Assembly: GCA_003255065.1 (NCBI GenBank)
Contig: QAOA01008374.1
Coordinates: 610,945-674,944, forward strand
Direction: 5' to 3'
Source of the DNA: Cercis canadensis
Lineage: Eukaryota > Streptophyta > Magnoliopsida > Fabales > Fabaceae
DNA length: 64,000 nucleotides
Positions 1-10,372 of the stretch are shown here, piece after piece. The position numbers and the translations under genes were made by a program. A model generated the notes under the pieces. It was not told the DNA's origin. It saw nothing but the letters and a program-made list of their open reading frames with translations, and ran no database searches. How positions within the stretch are numbered: the stretch's first letter is position 1; the number at the start of each line of letters is the position of its first letter.

Positions 1-407
1 ATTTTGGCTTAGGAAATTGATTTCTGCATTGCTGCATCCTTCCCCTTAATCTTTTTTCACCATTTAGCCTTTTTCCAACATTTAGCATGCAAATGATATG
101 TTTATGAAATTATGGGAAAATGTTTTCTTGAATTAATTTGTCATTTTACTTCATAACAATTAATGGAAGATAGTGGACGCCATCCATTTTATGTCTTTAC
201 ATGAGATAGCCTATTGGAGTAGAGGCGTGAAAGTTACATGCATACAGACAAATAGGGGGAAGGAGGTCAAAGGAGAAAGTAAAGAAGAACAGGATTTGAA
301 GCCAAAGGTAGAGCCTTTAGCAGTCACATGTAGCCTATTATCATAGTAATGACTTTTTGTTTCTCTTAGGCCTTGGCTATTTTCACTATCTGTTTTTGTT
401 TGTGCAG
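1..407 (+). other. Intron or upstream sequence of the early nodulin-like gene
   Basis: No coding exon is recognised here. The stretch ends in a pyrimidine-rich tract followed by CAG, a good splice acceptor, directly before the early nodulin-like last exon. Phytocyanin-family genes usually have two exons with the intron at this place in the fold. The stretch is therefore read as the 3' part of that intron, with exon 1 outside the window or lost. Confidence 0.5.
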
Positions 408-780
408 TTTTTGAGTACCAGAATGATTCAGTTCTCACAGTGGAAAAAGGGATTACTATCATTGTGACTCAAAAGACCCCATTACTGCCTTCAACAATGG
501 GAGGAGCATTATCAATCTTGAGAGGGCAGGACCGTTCTACTTCATCAGTGGAACTGATAATCACTGTGAGAACGGCCAGCGATTAATTATAGAGGTGATG
601 TCCCCACATCCAATCTCAAAATCTCCACCGTTCATTTCAGTTCTACCTGAAGCTTTCTCAGCAGAGGCTCCTTCACCTGCTCATGCTCACAGCTCAGGAG
701 TATCAGTCTCAGTGATTCCAAGTTCAATCTTCATGCCACTTTCTGCCACATTTGCAATTGTGCTTCTGTTGGCACCATAA
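408..780 (+). pseudogene. Early nodulin-like (phytocyanin) last exon, frameshifted
   Basis: Translation gives the second half of a cupredoxin-like phytocyanin domain: FEYQNDSVLTVEK, then DYYHCDSKDPITAFNNG, INLERAGPFYFISG, and the NHCENGQ loop. A Pro/Ala/Ser-rich linker and a hydrophobic C-terminal tail typical of a GPI signal follow, ending at TAA 778-780. Such proteins sit on the outer face of the plasma membrane. The Cys that binds copper in true phytocyanins is Ser here (FIS), as in early nodulin-like members. The two parts are in different frames. One base, probably the T of a Trp codon, is missing near 447-450, between VEK and DYYHC. This is a real frameshift or a sequencing error. Exon 1 with the signal peptide is not seen. 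Confidence 0.8.
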
Positions 781-830
781 ATCTTCTGCTATGATCATTT
801 TAGTTAACTAGTTTTTTTTTTTTTTTTTGA

Positions 831-1167
831 GTAAAACTCATTTTTAGTCCTTGGAAAATGTAGCTATTGACCAATTCGTCCTTAAAAAATTTTCAGTGAC
901 AAATTAGTCATTGAATTATTATTTTATTTGACAAATTAGTCCTCCGATTCTTTAATGAGAAAAATTTTAGACCCTTGCAGACCTTTTTCCTAAATTTCTT
1001 TCATTGATTTTGCCTAGTTATGTTTAAGTCATTATTTTCTCATTTCAAGTCTTCCTTTTTCTTTTCACTGATCTTGCCTACCGGATGACTAATTTGTCAG
1101 CGAAATAATAATTCAATGACCAATTTGTCAGTAGCTGCATTTTTCAAAAACTAAAAAAGGGTTTTAC
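831..1167. mobile_element. Mutator-like MITE with long terminal inverted repeats
   Basis: The left arm (from 831, starting GTAAAACTC) and the right arm (ending at 1167, GTTTTAC) are imperfect inverted repeats of roughly 100 bases. Shared blocks include GACAAATTAGTCATTGAAT. The centre has no ORF. Poly-T runs border both ends, so a target duplication cannot be resolved. It lies just downstream of the early nodulin-like exon, possibly in its 3' UTR. Confidence 0.6.
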
Positions 1168-1950
1168 TTTTTTTTTTTTTGGTTCATGTTGATTGCATTT
1201 GGAGTCTGATTTATCTAGGCATTAAAATTTTGAGCAATTTATTTTTCTTTACCATATCATGTGCTTTGGTGTCATCATTTTGATATTGTATTTGACTTCC
1301 TTTAATTTAAGGTTTAAGCTGAAGTGTTTAATCAGTATCTTAGACCATACAGCATTTTTGCATACTTATAAACATTAAAGTTTATGGGTACTTTTACTTA
1401 CTGCTTCCTATGCAGTGAAGAGGATGAGGAAGTCACCAATGTATTTTTCAGATTTAATGTATGACAAAGAAAACCTATTGAAATGAATGGAATGAGGGAT
1501 AAAGAATAGAGGATTGCAATAGAAGCCTTTTTAAAACATGAAGCAACTCATATATGTTGGTTGAGTTGGAGTGATCAGCATCTTGAGGTTGTATTGCATC
1601 GTAATGCACCAACTGAGCTTGTCAATGACCTCACATATTTGGCATCTGCAACTTTAAAAAATATATGTTTCATGTTGTAATTTAGCTTTGCCCCAACACT
1701 TTTTGTTTCCCTGAACGAAGCTCTGCTTTCAAATATGTCTCTCACAGAATAAAATTCTCATTTCTCCACATCTTAAAGCTTTCACTACCAGATGATTTCC
1801 ATATGTACAAATTAAAAGACTAAAACAAAAACATTGAGGTTGAAAAAGTAGCACTGAGATTCTCCTAGGCCTGAACTTCATCAAGTCACCTCACTTCAAT
1901 GACAAGCTTCTGGGAGAACCCCACTAAACAATCAGGAACCACCACCACCA
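1168..1950. other. Non-coding stretch
   Basis: AT-rich DNA with no ORF or repeat structure that I can support. An acceptor-like tract occurs near 1400-1413, but the sequence after it does not give a recognisable protein. Confidence 0.4.
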
Positions 1951-1971
1951 GTGCAAAATCCCATCTTTGGC

Positions 1972-2220
1972 ATGCAAGACCTTCAAACCGCCATGTCCAA
2001 CCTTGAAGCATATGTGCACTATCTACAATGGGCAAGACAAAATCTCAACACATGTTTGCAAGACCTCAATCAGTTTGAATTCATTAAAAAAACGAAATGG
2101 AAGCACACACTCGTCTTCAGCATGCTACTTTTGCTTTTCTTTGCCCACGCTGTGGGAATGGGCTTTCTAACACGACTGAGTTTTTCTGGTAGTCATGGAG
2201 AATGGAAATCATTGCCCTAG
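1972..2220 (+). CDS. Possible small membrane protein, unrecognised
   Basis: From ATG 1972 an 82-aa ORF reads MQDLQTAMSNLEAYVHYLQW and onward. It has an amphipathic N-terminal half, a short basic patch (KKTKWK), one hydrophobic segment around residues 50-70 (LVFSMLLLLFFAHAV) and a short polar tail. An in-frame TGA lies about 70 bases upstream, and the codons before ATG give a Pro run. I do not recognise the family. Codon use and the single membrane span make a real small protein or a last exon possible, but a chance ORF is not excluded. Confidence 0.3.
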   Translation: MQDLQTAMSNLEAYVHYLQWARQNLNTCLQDLNQFEFIKKTKWKHTLVFSMLLLLFFAHAVGMGFLTRLSFSGSHGEWKSLP

Positions 2221-2398
2221 CTTCAGCCCTAACCCCAATCATTGCCACAGGCACAGCATCTCACTTATTTGCTATGGAATGAAATAAAAATAATATTTAA
2301 TTTCCTCCAATATTTTACCATTATTTTGAAAAAAAAAAACTATAGAACACATAAATAAACTTGTTCCTCACATTACAGCTAGTGCACCGTGCATAAAT

Positions 2399-2600
2399 AG
2401 TATGTATTAAATATAAAATGAATGATTTGAAGGATAATTTCTTTTATGATATAGAAGTTGTTTATGTGTGAGCACATAACACGTGACACTTGACATAGTA
2501 TGCATTAAATATAAAATGAATGATTTGAAGGATAATTTTTTTTTTTTTTATGATATAGAAGTTGTTTATGTCTGAGCACATAACATGTGAAACTTGACAA
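2399..2600. repeat. Tandem duplication, about 98-bp unit
   Basis: The block beginning AGTATGTATTAAATATAAAA at 2399 is repeated from 2497 with a few substitutions and a longer T run. Both units end near a block of the type CATAACACGTGACACTTGAC. The DNA from 2601 to 3298 is AT-rich with no gene that I can see. Confidence 0.8.
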
Positions 2601-3298
2601 CAATGGATGCATGTCTCTTATATTTTGACCATTTTAAATAATGAAAAAAAGTAGATAATAGATAACCGTGTAGTTCAAACCTCATGAAAATCTCACATCT
2701 CGATTGAGTTGAATTATAATATTGTTTAAAAAATATTATTAAAATTTACATCTTATTAAGACCTGTTATGGATCATAGATTCATAATGATCTTTTAGATA
2801 AAAGTTATAGAGATCATGTGGCAAAAAACTTATATTTTGGTCTACCTAAAATATAACTTTTTGGTATTTGTAGTTTATGAGGATTGAATTATTTTTTTTC
2901 CACAAGGGAAAACCAAAAAAAATAAATTGTGCATGCCTGTTTTTTTTTTTATATTCTTTTACTTTGGCCTATAACTTTGAATTCGAATATAGAACTTATA
3001 TGTCTTAAGAACGACATCAATATTACGTAGCTATAAGTCGTTTGGTTATTTTTTTTTTTATTAGAGGCTACAATAGCATATGTCTTTTAAAAATTTCATG
3101 ATAAGATACTAGACCTATACTAGACATATTTAATTTTTTTTAATATCTATACTTGGTATATAAATGCAATTTCTATTGTAGTTGAAAGGTCTAAATTTTC
3201 TAGCAAAGATGGCCTATTAAAAATTTCTAAGAGTACATAAATGAGGGTTTGAATTCTAATATTTTTTTAAAGGTAGTTTTATACTATGATTTTGCTTA

Positions 3299-3520
3299 AA
3301 TTCAAAGGTGATTTTTTTTTGTTTTGTTTACACATAGGGTATTACCACATCCTTTGGATATGAGACTAATCCCTGATCGAAATGAAAGCAGTAACCGGTA
3401 AATCTGTCCCAACAAGTGTGACTCAAATGATTTGAACTCAGGACCTTTGACCTAGAACGTCTATTGAGGCTCAGTCTACTTCTATTGAGCCAACACCTTG
3501 TTAGTAATTCAAAGGTGATT
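3299..3520 (-). mobile_element. tRNA-derived SINE with target duplication
   Basis: Read on the minus strand it has an A-box-like block (TGGCTCAATAG), a B box (GAGTTCAAATC) and an A-rich tail at 3314-3330. It is flanked by a perfect 15-bp direct repeat AATTCAAAGGTGATT at 3299-3313 and 3506-3520. These are hallmarks of a SINE inserted by target-primed reverse transcription. No ORF is expected. Confidence 0.8.
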
Positions 3521-3858
3521 GTTAAACAAAATAAAATGATGAAAATCACTTTTTAATCCAATTAACATATGGACACAAAAATATGTGCAACTTGCTTTGA
3601 CCAAGTATCATTTCCTTATACAAACAAAGTCGTAGCAATAAGCATTCCTTATAAAAGAAAAAACAAATTTTTTTTGTCCCAAAAAAATCACAAGGGCGGT
3701 AGATCCAGATCCATAACAGGTGGCTTTAACAGGATCAGTGACTTTGTAGTGGATGAGATGTTTACCAAGGTTATTTCTCATCTTTCCTGCATAGCCCACA
3801 GAGCAGGTGGCAAGTTGAGGGCGGTGTTTAGGTATAGGAGGCTGAAGAGAGGAAGAAA

Positions 3859-4320
3859 ATGCGGGAGTTAGAGGAAGAAATGGAAGGGATTGTGGGTGAT
3901 GATGATGAAAGTGAGGAGGGGAAAGGGAAGGAGAATCCTTATCTGAAAATGGCTAAGCAGTTTATGAAATCATGGGCACGTGTTAGAAGAGCACAAAATA
4001 AAAGACTTGGTCAGTATCTAGAGAGAGGCGTGGATGTGAAGTTCACTGATGTTGCTGGGCTGGGTAAAATACGGCTTGAACTTGAGGAGATTGTAAGGTT
4101 TTTACACATGGCGAAATGCACTGAAGGGGAGGAGTGAAAATACCAGGTGACATAGGTCCATTCTCGTAAAAAGCCAATGGCTGAAGATGTGGACTATGTG
4201 GCTCTTGCTAGTATGACTGATGGAATGGTTGGTGCAGAGCTAGCCAACATAGTTGGGGTTGCTGCTATCAACATGATGCGTGATGGAAGAACTGAAGTAA
4301 TGCCTCTAATATATAGTAAT
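3859..4320 (+). pseudogene. FTSHi2 (inactive FtsH-like chloroplast AAA protein) fragment
   Basis: Translated pieces match the plant FtsHi2 (EMB2083) type: NPYLKMAKQFMKS, RRAQNKRLGQYLERGVDVKF, TDVAGLGKIRLELEEIV, then in shifted frame THGEMH-stop-GGVKIPG. A jump follows to VHSRKKPMAEDVDYVALASM and TDGMVGAELANIV. The family is a chloroplast membrane AAA+ protein. A T is missing in the run at about 4098-4104, a stop replaces Arg, and roughly 130 residues are deleted, including Walker A and B. The last block ends in GAA followed by GTAATG, a possible native splice donor, which argues for a DNA-level copy rather than a fully processed one. No function is expected. Confidence 0.8.
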
Positions 4321-4378
4321 TTTATTTTCTTATTACATTTCTTGGAAATCATTTCTATCAAAATAAACTGAGCGTGCG

Positions 4379-4605
4379 TGAATAATTTAGTCCAAGCTTT
4401 CTTGATTCTTCCCTTACATTTGACAAGAAGCAGCTACCTTCAAATTGAGAGAAAAGTATGCCAAATGCAAGAGCAGCAATGGTGGTTTTCCCTATGCCAT
4501 CCATGCCCTAAATTCCAATGCTCTGAACACCTCCTCACCCAATTCCCAGCAATGATTTAATACGTGCATAGTTGTTTGTCAGTTTCAACCAGCTTTCTTA
4601 AAGGA
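4379..4605 (-). pseudogene. NLR disease-resistance NB-ARC (P-loop) fragment
   Basis: On the minus strand the translation reads NNYARIKSLLGIG, a stop, GGVQSIGI, a stop in the usual Trp position, then GMDGIGKTTIAALAFGILFS and QFEGSCFLSNVREESRKLGL. This is the kinase-1a/P-loop and RNBS-A part of a TIR-type NB-ARC domain. The two in-frame stops, one at the usual Trp of the GIWGMGGIGKTT block, and the absence of flanking domains make it a relic. It ends next to the FTSHi2 fragment on one side and abuts a hAT element on the other. Confidence 0.75.
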
Positions 4606-5445
4606 CAAAACCGATGTTTTAAAAATCGAACCGGTGAGCGAACCGTTTTGGCAAAAAATACTGGTTAGACTGGTTGGATCGTGTAGTTGGACCGATTGAA
4701 TCAAAGCTTTTTCTAAACTTAAAGATTAAAAAAAAAATAAAACATAGAAGATGAATCACAAATTATTAAACTTAATTCATAAGTGAAAGTCTTAAATTTA
4801 AAGATTCAAATAACTAAAAATCAAAAGATATAAAAACCTAATCTATATACATCTAATTTAAAATGGTGACCTATAACAAAATTATATTGTTTCAATACCC
4901 AACATTTCTTACAAGTTCACATACTCTTAACATAAGCAAACTCACAATTTCTAAAATAAAAAAATTAGATAATCAGAACATATAAAACATGTGTACTGTG
5001 TGATTATGTGTTATAATTTTTACATATTTAAATATTTAATATTAAATAAATCTATTAAATAGTTAATAAATAATATTTGTGCAACAATAAATACAAGTCT
5101 TGAGTTGTCCTAATGATTTGGATGGAAAAAAAAAATTAATTTCTTAACTATTTTATTAATAAATATATTTATATGTGACAATATACTCAAATGTTGATAT
5201 GTCCAAGTGGCAAAGAATGTCTCATTTGAAGCAAAGGTGAGGGGATTGAATCCTCACATGAGTGATTTCCTTTTCAATTTACAAATTTTGCAAGCCGTCC
5301 GGTTTTTCAAAACCGGACCGGTTCACCGGTTCGGGCGATTCTCACCGGTTTTAGGCGGTTTAGGGGTATGAACTAGACTGATTTTCTTACTGGGCACCGG
5401 CCGGACCCCTCGGTCTGGTTCGGTTTTTAAAACACTGGATAAAAC
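4604..5445. mobile_element. Non-autonomous hAT element with 8-bp target duplication
   Basis: Terminal inverted repeats of the form CRRTGTTTTAAAAAYCGAAC lie at 4612 and, reversed, at the end near 5437. The flanks are GACAAAAC (4604-4611) and GATAAAAC (5438-5445), an 8-bp duplication with one mismatch, as expected for hAT. Subterminal regions are rich in CCGGTTCGAACC-like motifs. There is no transposase. A tRNA-like patch lies at about 5205-5262 (AAGTGGC, then GGGATTGAATCCTC). A second copy lies at 43777-44798. Confidence 0.8.
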
Positions 5446-8136
5446 TTAGTTAAAGTTTCATTGGGGCCTTTAACTTACCCCATGCAAAAATGGGTTTAAA
5501 TAACCCAATCATAAGTGGACCACTAAAATTATGAAAAATGTGCTAATAGTAGAACCTACACATTTATTTAACTTGCTATAAGCATTAGAATAATTAATAT
5601 AAATTTTGACAGTAATATTTTTACTTATTACAAATCAGCCCTGATTTTTTTTAAGGTTTTATTTTCCCATCCTTCTTCACCCTTCTTTTTCTCCCTCTCC
5701 CTTCGTCCCTATCTCTAAACCCACCAAGATGAAGCTTCATAAGTTTTAAAATATATGTGCAAATGAATCTTCTAGTTTGTCTTTTTTCTTAGTTCTATGT
5801 CTCCATAAAAATGTGATGAACTCTAACTTTGAATTTCAAAGTTTTGCAATTTTTTTGACAAAATCTTCATGTCAATTTGATAGATCATCAGAAGCCCCAT
5901 ATATTGACAAATGTCACACTTACTAATTTAATGGCTTAACTGAATTTATATTGGTTATGTTGATTATGAACTATGCAATTTAGAACATTTTAAAATTTAT
6001 GAGCACAAGTTTCCAAGCAAAGGCTCTAAATTTTGGAGAAATTTTTTTTAAAAGAATTCTTATGAAATTAGAAGTATTGTCTAACTAGGAATTTTTATAC
6101 CGTAGTACTATAATCTAATCACTATGTAACTTAAATACTACACAAATTTGTTATAATTCCTATCTTATGTTATAAAAAAAAATAATACATAGAATGTTCG
6201 CATACGGTGAAAGAAAGATAAAACTTAAGAATATCCTAACCTTTACGTAAATATTGACACTAATTAATTACAGACTTCATATCTTAGTACCTTAGTTATT
6301 GAGATGATAAAATTATTGTGAAATATTCATTTAATATAACATGTAACCATCTTTAGTCTTACGTTTATTGTATATTATTCTACTTTAAGTAATAATAAGC
6401 GTAGTTTATGTGTGAAAATTTGCAAGTCAATAGAGCCCTAAAATCAAATCACTTAAGGATCTTATTTCCATAGATTATGACAACCTAATCCTACTTAGAT
6501 CACTTTTATTAGAAGTTATTACTAATTAATTTTGATACAATTTTTTTTATATATATAAACATACATCTCAAATAGGTTAAATACTTAAAAGTTAAAACAT
6601 ATATTTTAATTAAAATTATTTAATATAAAATTAGAAAAGGGCACATTATCTTATATTTAATGCTTATTAAAATGGTCATAGAAAATTAGAGATTGAAGAT
6701 AAACTTTAAAACTTCTCTAATTATTAGTGTAAAAAATCAATGTTTTAAATACAAGCATAATAAAAAGTATTTATCATGGGAAAACCTTTAAATTTTTATT
6801 TTTTACCTATATGAAGGAAATTTTGAGTGCATAAGCTGAGAAAATAGCTGCTTCCATACAAAAAAAAAATAGCTTATTATTAACAAAAAAAATCAATGAA
6901 ATATTTATGGTACTTTTATTTAAATTAGTGCTTGTAATTTTTTGATTAATGATATATTGTTAATAGTAAAAAGAGAATACCACATTCACATGCAAAAATG
7001 TCTCCAAAATTATTTGGATTGCCAAAGCTAGAAAACTTAGTTTTTTCCATGTCAAAAGGAGTTATTACACAATTATCCTCACTTTAGGCAATGAAATAGG
7101 TAATGTATAGTTCAATAATTAATTTATTATGCGTCATTCACCACCGGAGAGAGTACTACACATATATCATTGCTAACTATGTGAAAATCATACACAAAAA
7201 ATTTTAGCCCGAAATTATGAGAGTACAGTATTATTTTAATGGTGTAAAGTTTTGAAAAGTTGAGAAAAATAATTTTTGATATCCAAAAATTCTCAAAAAA
7301 ATTCAAAAGGTAGAATAGGAAGAGTGAAGAAGAACTGGGCAAGTTTCAATAAAAAAAAAACTCCCAGTGTGTGGGCTCCACTTGAAAATATTATTTGTCA
7401 TCTTCTACCTCTATTTGGGTTTGCAACTGGGTCACCCGACCCGATTGCAGAATTGGTTTTGCCCAAAACTAGTTATTCAATATTTCTAACCTCTTTCAAC
7501 ACTATTTTCACATCATTAAACACAAAATTTGATGATCTATGAAACCCACATGAATATTTTATAAAAAAATCGCAAAACTTTGAAAGTCAAAGCCTTGATT
7601 TATCCCATTTTCATGTAAAAATCAACCATTCAAATCCTACTTACAAATATGAAGAGTAAGGGAGAGAGAGATTTACTCTCTTCAATTTTTTGACTTATTT
7701 TTTCACACTATTGTTCTTCACTCATCTTAATCTATCTATTAATGTATATTTTTAAATTTTATCATGCTTAAAATTTTATTTTAAATTATGAATCTTTATG
7801 TATAAATTTGAATATAATTCTTTGAAAAAAATTTCATAAATTTGTTTGTAAAAAATATGTAAATGGAGAGGAATATCATACTTTGTGTATTCTCAATTTT
7901 AACATCATTTAATTACTAAAAAAAAAAATTAACATAAATTGTTATTTTAAGTGGGGTGCTAACATAATTTTAGTTAAATTAGTGGGTAACATTAATATTG
8001 TTACACAAGTTGAGAAATGACCAACTGAACAGGTAACTAAAAATAAATATCCACCACTAGATTTGGCACATAGCACAAGAAACAGTGGTGATTGTGCCAC
8101 CTAGAATGGGATTATACAACCCCATATTTTTGCTTA
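5446..8136. repeat. AT-rich intergenic DNA with a diverged inverted-repeat pair
   Basis: No gene is supported. Positions 5803-5893 and 7531-7620 are inverted copies at roughly three-quarters identity, sharing TTTCAAAGTTTTGC and ATAGATCATCA. They may be the arms of an old long-TIR element spanning about 5.7-7.7 kb, but neither ends nor a target duplication could be placed. The remainder is low-complexity AT sequence. Confidence 0.45.
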
Positions 8137-8967
8137 GGATAAATTAAAAGCCCCCAAGTTTCATAAGTGCTAGTGTTACTATTCTCTTATTAAAATATTA
8201 CATATGTATTTTTTTAATAACTCAGCAACCACATCATCTCTTGATTAATATATTTCAAAATTTCATATTTGACCCACTCTTAATTTCTCTCTCACACACC
8301 CATCCCACCTCACTTTATCTCTCACCCACTCACTACGCCGGTGTCCCTCCCTCCTCTACAACAATCTTGCCTTCGTTAACTAAAAAAAAAAAATCAAATC
8401 AAAGCTTTTGTTTATTGCATGGTGGAATGGAAGAAAAAAATAAATTCCATGACTCTAATAGTTAAAATTGTGCTTCCCCTTTAGTGTTCACCTCTTCATT
8501 CCGTGCCATAGCCATTGCAGTGAGGACGCAGCCAACCCCCCAATTCTTTGCAATTGTGTTATTTTATTGGAGAGACCAATAAACAATCTTCCCCAAGATT
8601 GGTATAAAACAAAAGCAAGATCCCTCGACTACTAGACTTTGAGTTATGGCAAAGCAATTCAATGAAGGCAAAGTATTGTCAACTTGAAGCAATAAACAAA
8701 AGCTTTGATTTAATTTTTTTTTTAATCAACGAATGCAATATTGTTGCATAGGAAGGAGGAATGCCACCATAGTGGGTGGGTGAGAGAAAAAGTGATGTGG
8801 AATAGGTGTGTGAGATAGAAATTAAGAGTGTGTCAATATAAAATTTTAAAAAATATTAAAATAAAGAAATAATGTGATTGTTGAGTTGTTAAAAAAAATA
8901 AAGATATAATATTTTAATAAAGAAACAATACTACCGGCACCTATAAAACTTTAGGTAAATTTTATCC
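8137..8967. mobile_element. Foldback or Mutator-like element with about 285-bp terminal inverted repeats
   Basis: The left arm, 8137 to about 8422, pairs with the right arm, about 8685-8967, over nearly its whole length. Shared blocks include TTATTAAAATATTA, CACTCTTAATTTCT, TCTCACCCAC and AAAGCTTTTGTTTATTGC. Both ends carry GGATAAA. The central 260 bp has no convincing ORF. No target duplication was found. Such arms would fold into one long hairpin if transcribed. Confidence 0.75.
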
Positions 8968-9031
8968 AATTTAAAATTGCACTCTTTGATCCCACTTGAA
9001 CAATTGAAAATAGTAAAAATTCATAGCAGTA

Positions 9032-9241
9032 AAAAAGTTAAGTTAGGAGTTAATGCAAGCACAGAAAGTGGTTCATCATGCGCATGCCTCTCCACCAGTA
9101 GGTTTATTAGCTGTCATGGTTTTTGATTGCGTATTGGGTGACTATATCCCCGTGAAGTTCTGATGTAGTTTCTTTTTCTTGGGCTCTTTGCCCCATTTTT
9201 ATATTAAAAAAAAAGTTTAAGTTAGGAATTAATGCAGGCAC
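9032..9241 (+). mobile_element. Short 5'-truncated LINE-like insertion
   Basis: About 150 bp (9063-9214) ends in an A run and is bracketed by near-identical long direct repeats, GTTAAGTTAGGAGTTAATGC at 9037 and its copy at 9215. The 3' part (TTGGGCTCTTTGCCCC followed by A) resembles the tail of plant LINEs. The long target duplication plus poly-A tail is the typical LINE signature. The coding part is absent. Confidence 0.55.
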
Positions 9242-9629
9242 TGAATAACCTTAGGTGAGTTTGATGGGTGTGAGTTTTGCCATTGTTGTAGACTCATAAC
9301 TCAAAATGGAGGGTACTTGATTCATGCTCTGAGAGCTTCAATGGTGGTAGTGACGGTCTTTTAGAGATTTTCTTGTTAGATTCTAAGCAATGCAAATGGG
9401 GACATGACAAAATGGAGCTAAGAGAGAATGGACATGTTATTGTGTCTCTATGTGTTTCAATTGTCACTGTGTGTACCCGCACAACCCGACCCAGACCGCA
9501 ACTAACGGGTGGTTCAACCCGTATAAGACGGTGCGGTTCGGTTTGAAAAATCCAAACCCGCAGCATTGTAGTTCGGCCCGCGGTTTTAATTTTCCAACCT
9601 GTCCTTTGACCTGACCCGACCCATTGGCA

Positions 9630-9974
9630 ATGGAACTGCAATTTCTAGCTTCCTTGTTCCTCTTCTTTCTAACTCTAGTCTTCTTATTAAATACAAGACG
9701 TAAAAAGAAAGCCCCCTCTTCCACCACCACCACCACAACTCCAAAATCTTACCCTTTGATTGGTTCTATTCTACCTTGGCGACTTGGACTCCATCTCCTA
9801 GCATGTGTGTGGCTCGCCGTTGAGTTCGCATTGAAGCCTTTCCTTGACAAGACCCGCGCCGCCATCGACAAGTTCGACCTAGCTCGCGACCCCAATGACG
9901 TTACTCAACCTAACGACCCTTCTTCTAACAAGTCTCCTATTGATGGAGATGGAGTTATCACTGGTGAGCCTTGA
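9630..9974 (+). pseudogene. CYP94-like P450 N-terminus joined to a foreign exon
   Basis: From ATG 9630 the first 46 residues look like a CYP94 fatty-acid hydroxylase: a hydrophobic ER anchor (LASLFLFFLTLVFLL), a basic stop-transfer (RRKKK), then the P450 hinge PKSYPLIGS. The next residues should be the CYP94 substrate-recognition region, but the reading frame continues into unrelated sequence (LLACVWLAVEFALKPFLDKT, then a Pro/Asp/Ser-rich tail). That part ends in TGA at 9972-9974, with a donor-like GTGAGC just before it. I do not recognise the second part. The CYP94 sequence resumes at 10248 and at 12357. The heme-binding region is absent. A hAT-type CCGACCC-rich repeat lies directly before the ATG, at about 9474-9620. 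Confidence 0.65.
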
Positions 9975-10247
9975 ATATATATACATATGTTTTCGTTGCT
10001 GTGGTTTAAATAAAATACACTATTTATGTGATCAAATTACAATTCACGTCTCTTAGTTCTTTTTGCACTCCTTTTCCATTCTCTGTTTAGTGAAATGGAT
10101 GAGGAGCATACCCTATTTCTCGCACTTTATCTATCCATAGAAATTCCCCCCCCCCCCTTTTTACATGCATCTTCAGAATCAATTCGTTAGCCAAAATAAG
10201 AAATTGGAATTATTTGAAAACTTGGGAGAGGGTGGAAAAGAAACACC

Positions 10248-10372
10248 ATGTCTCTCTGTAAATTTGTCGAAACCGTTGTCAATACCGATGCCAGAAGCGA
10301 ATCCATCATCCTTGATGTCGCAACGTCCTATTAGGGAGCGCGACGACGCGAGGCGACGAAAAGAATAATAAG
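10248..10372 (+). pseudogene. CYP94 internal segment
   Basis: SLCKFVETVVNTDARSESII corresponds to the CYP94 block usually reading SLRKFVETVV followed by an acidic/polar helix. A stop (TAG, 10332-10334) follows, and the sequence breaks off at AATAATAAG. The next CYP94 codons appear 1985 bases later at 12357. This is one piece of the P450 pseudogene begun at 9630. A C run at about 10146-10159 lies just upstream. Confidence 0.6.

Noticed and set aside
3299..3520. Functional tRNA gene from the A and B boxes
   Set aside because: No cloverleaf can be drawn around the boxes, and the A-rich tail with target duplications identifies a SINE.
9294..9736. Minus-strand open frames over the CYP94 start region
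   Set aside because: They are antisense to the P450 coding start and to a GC-rich repeat; composition is driven by CCGACCC repeats, with no domain.
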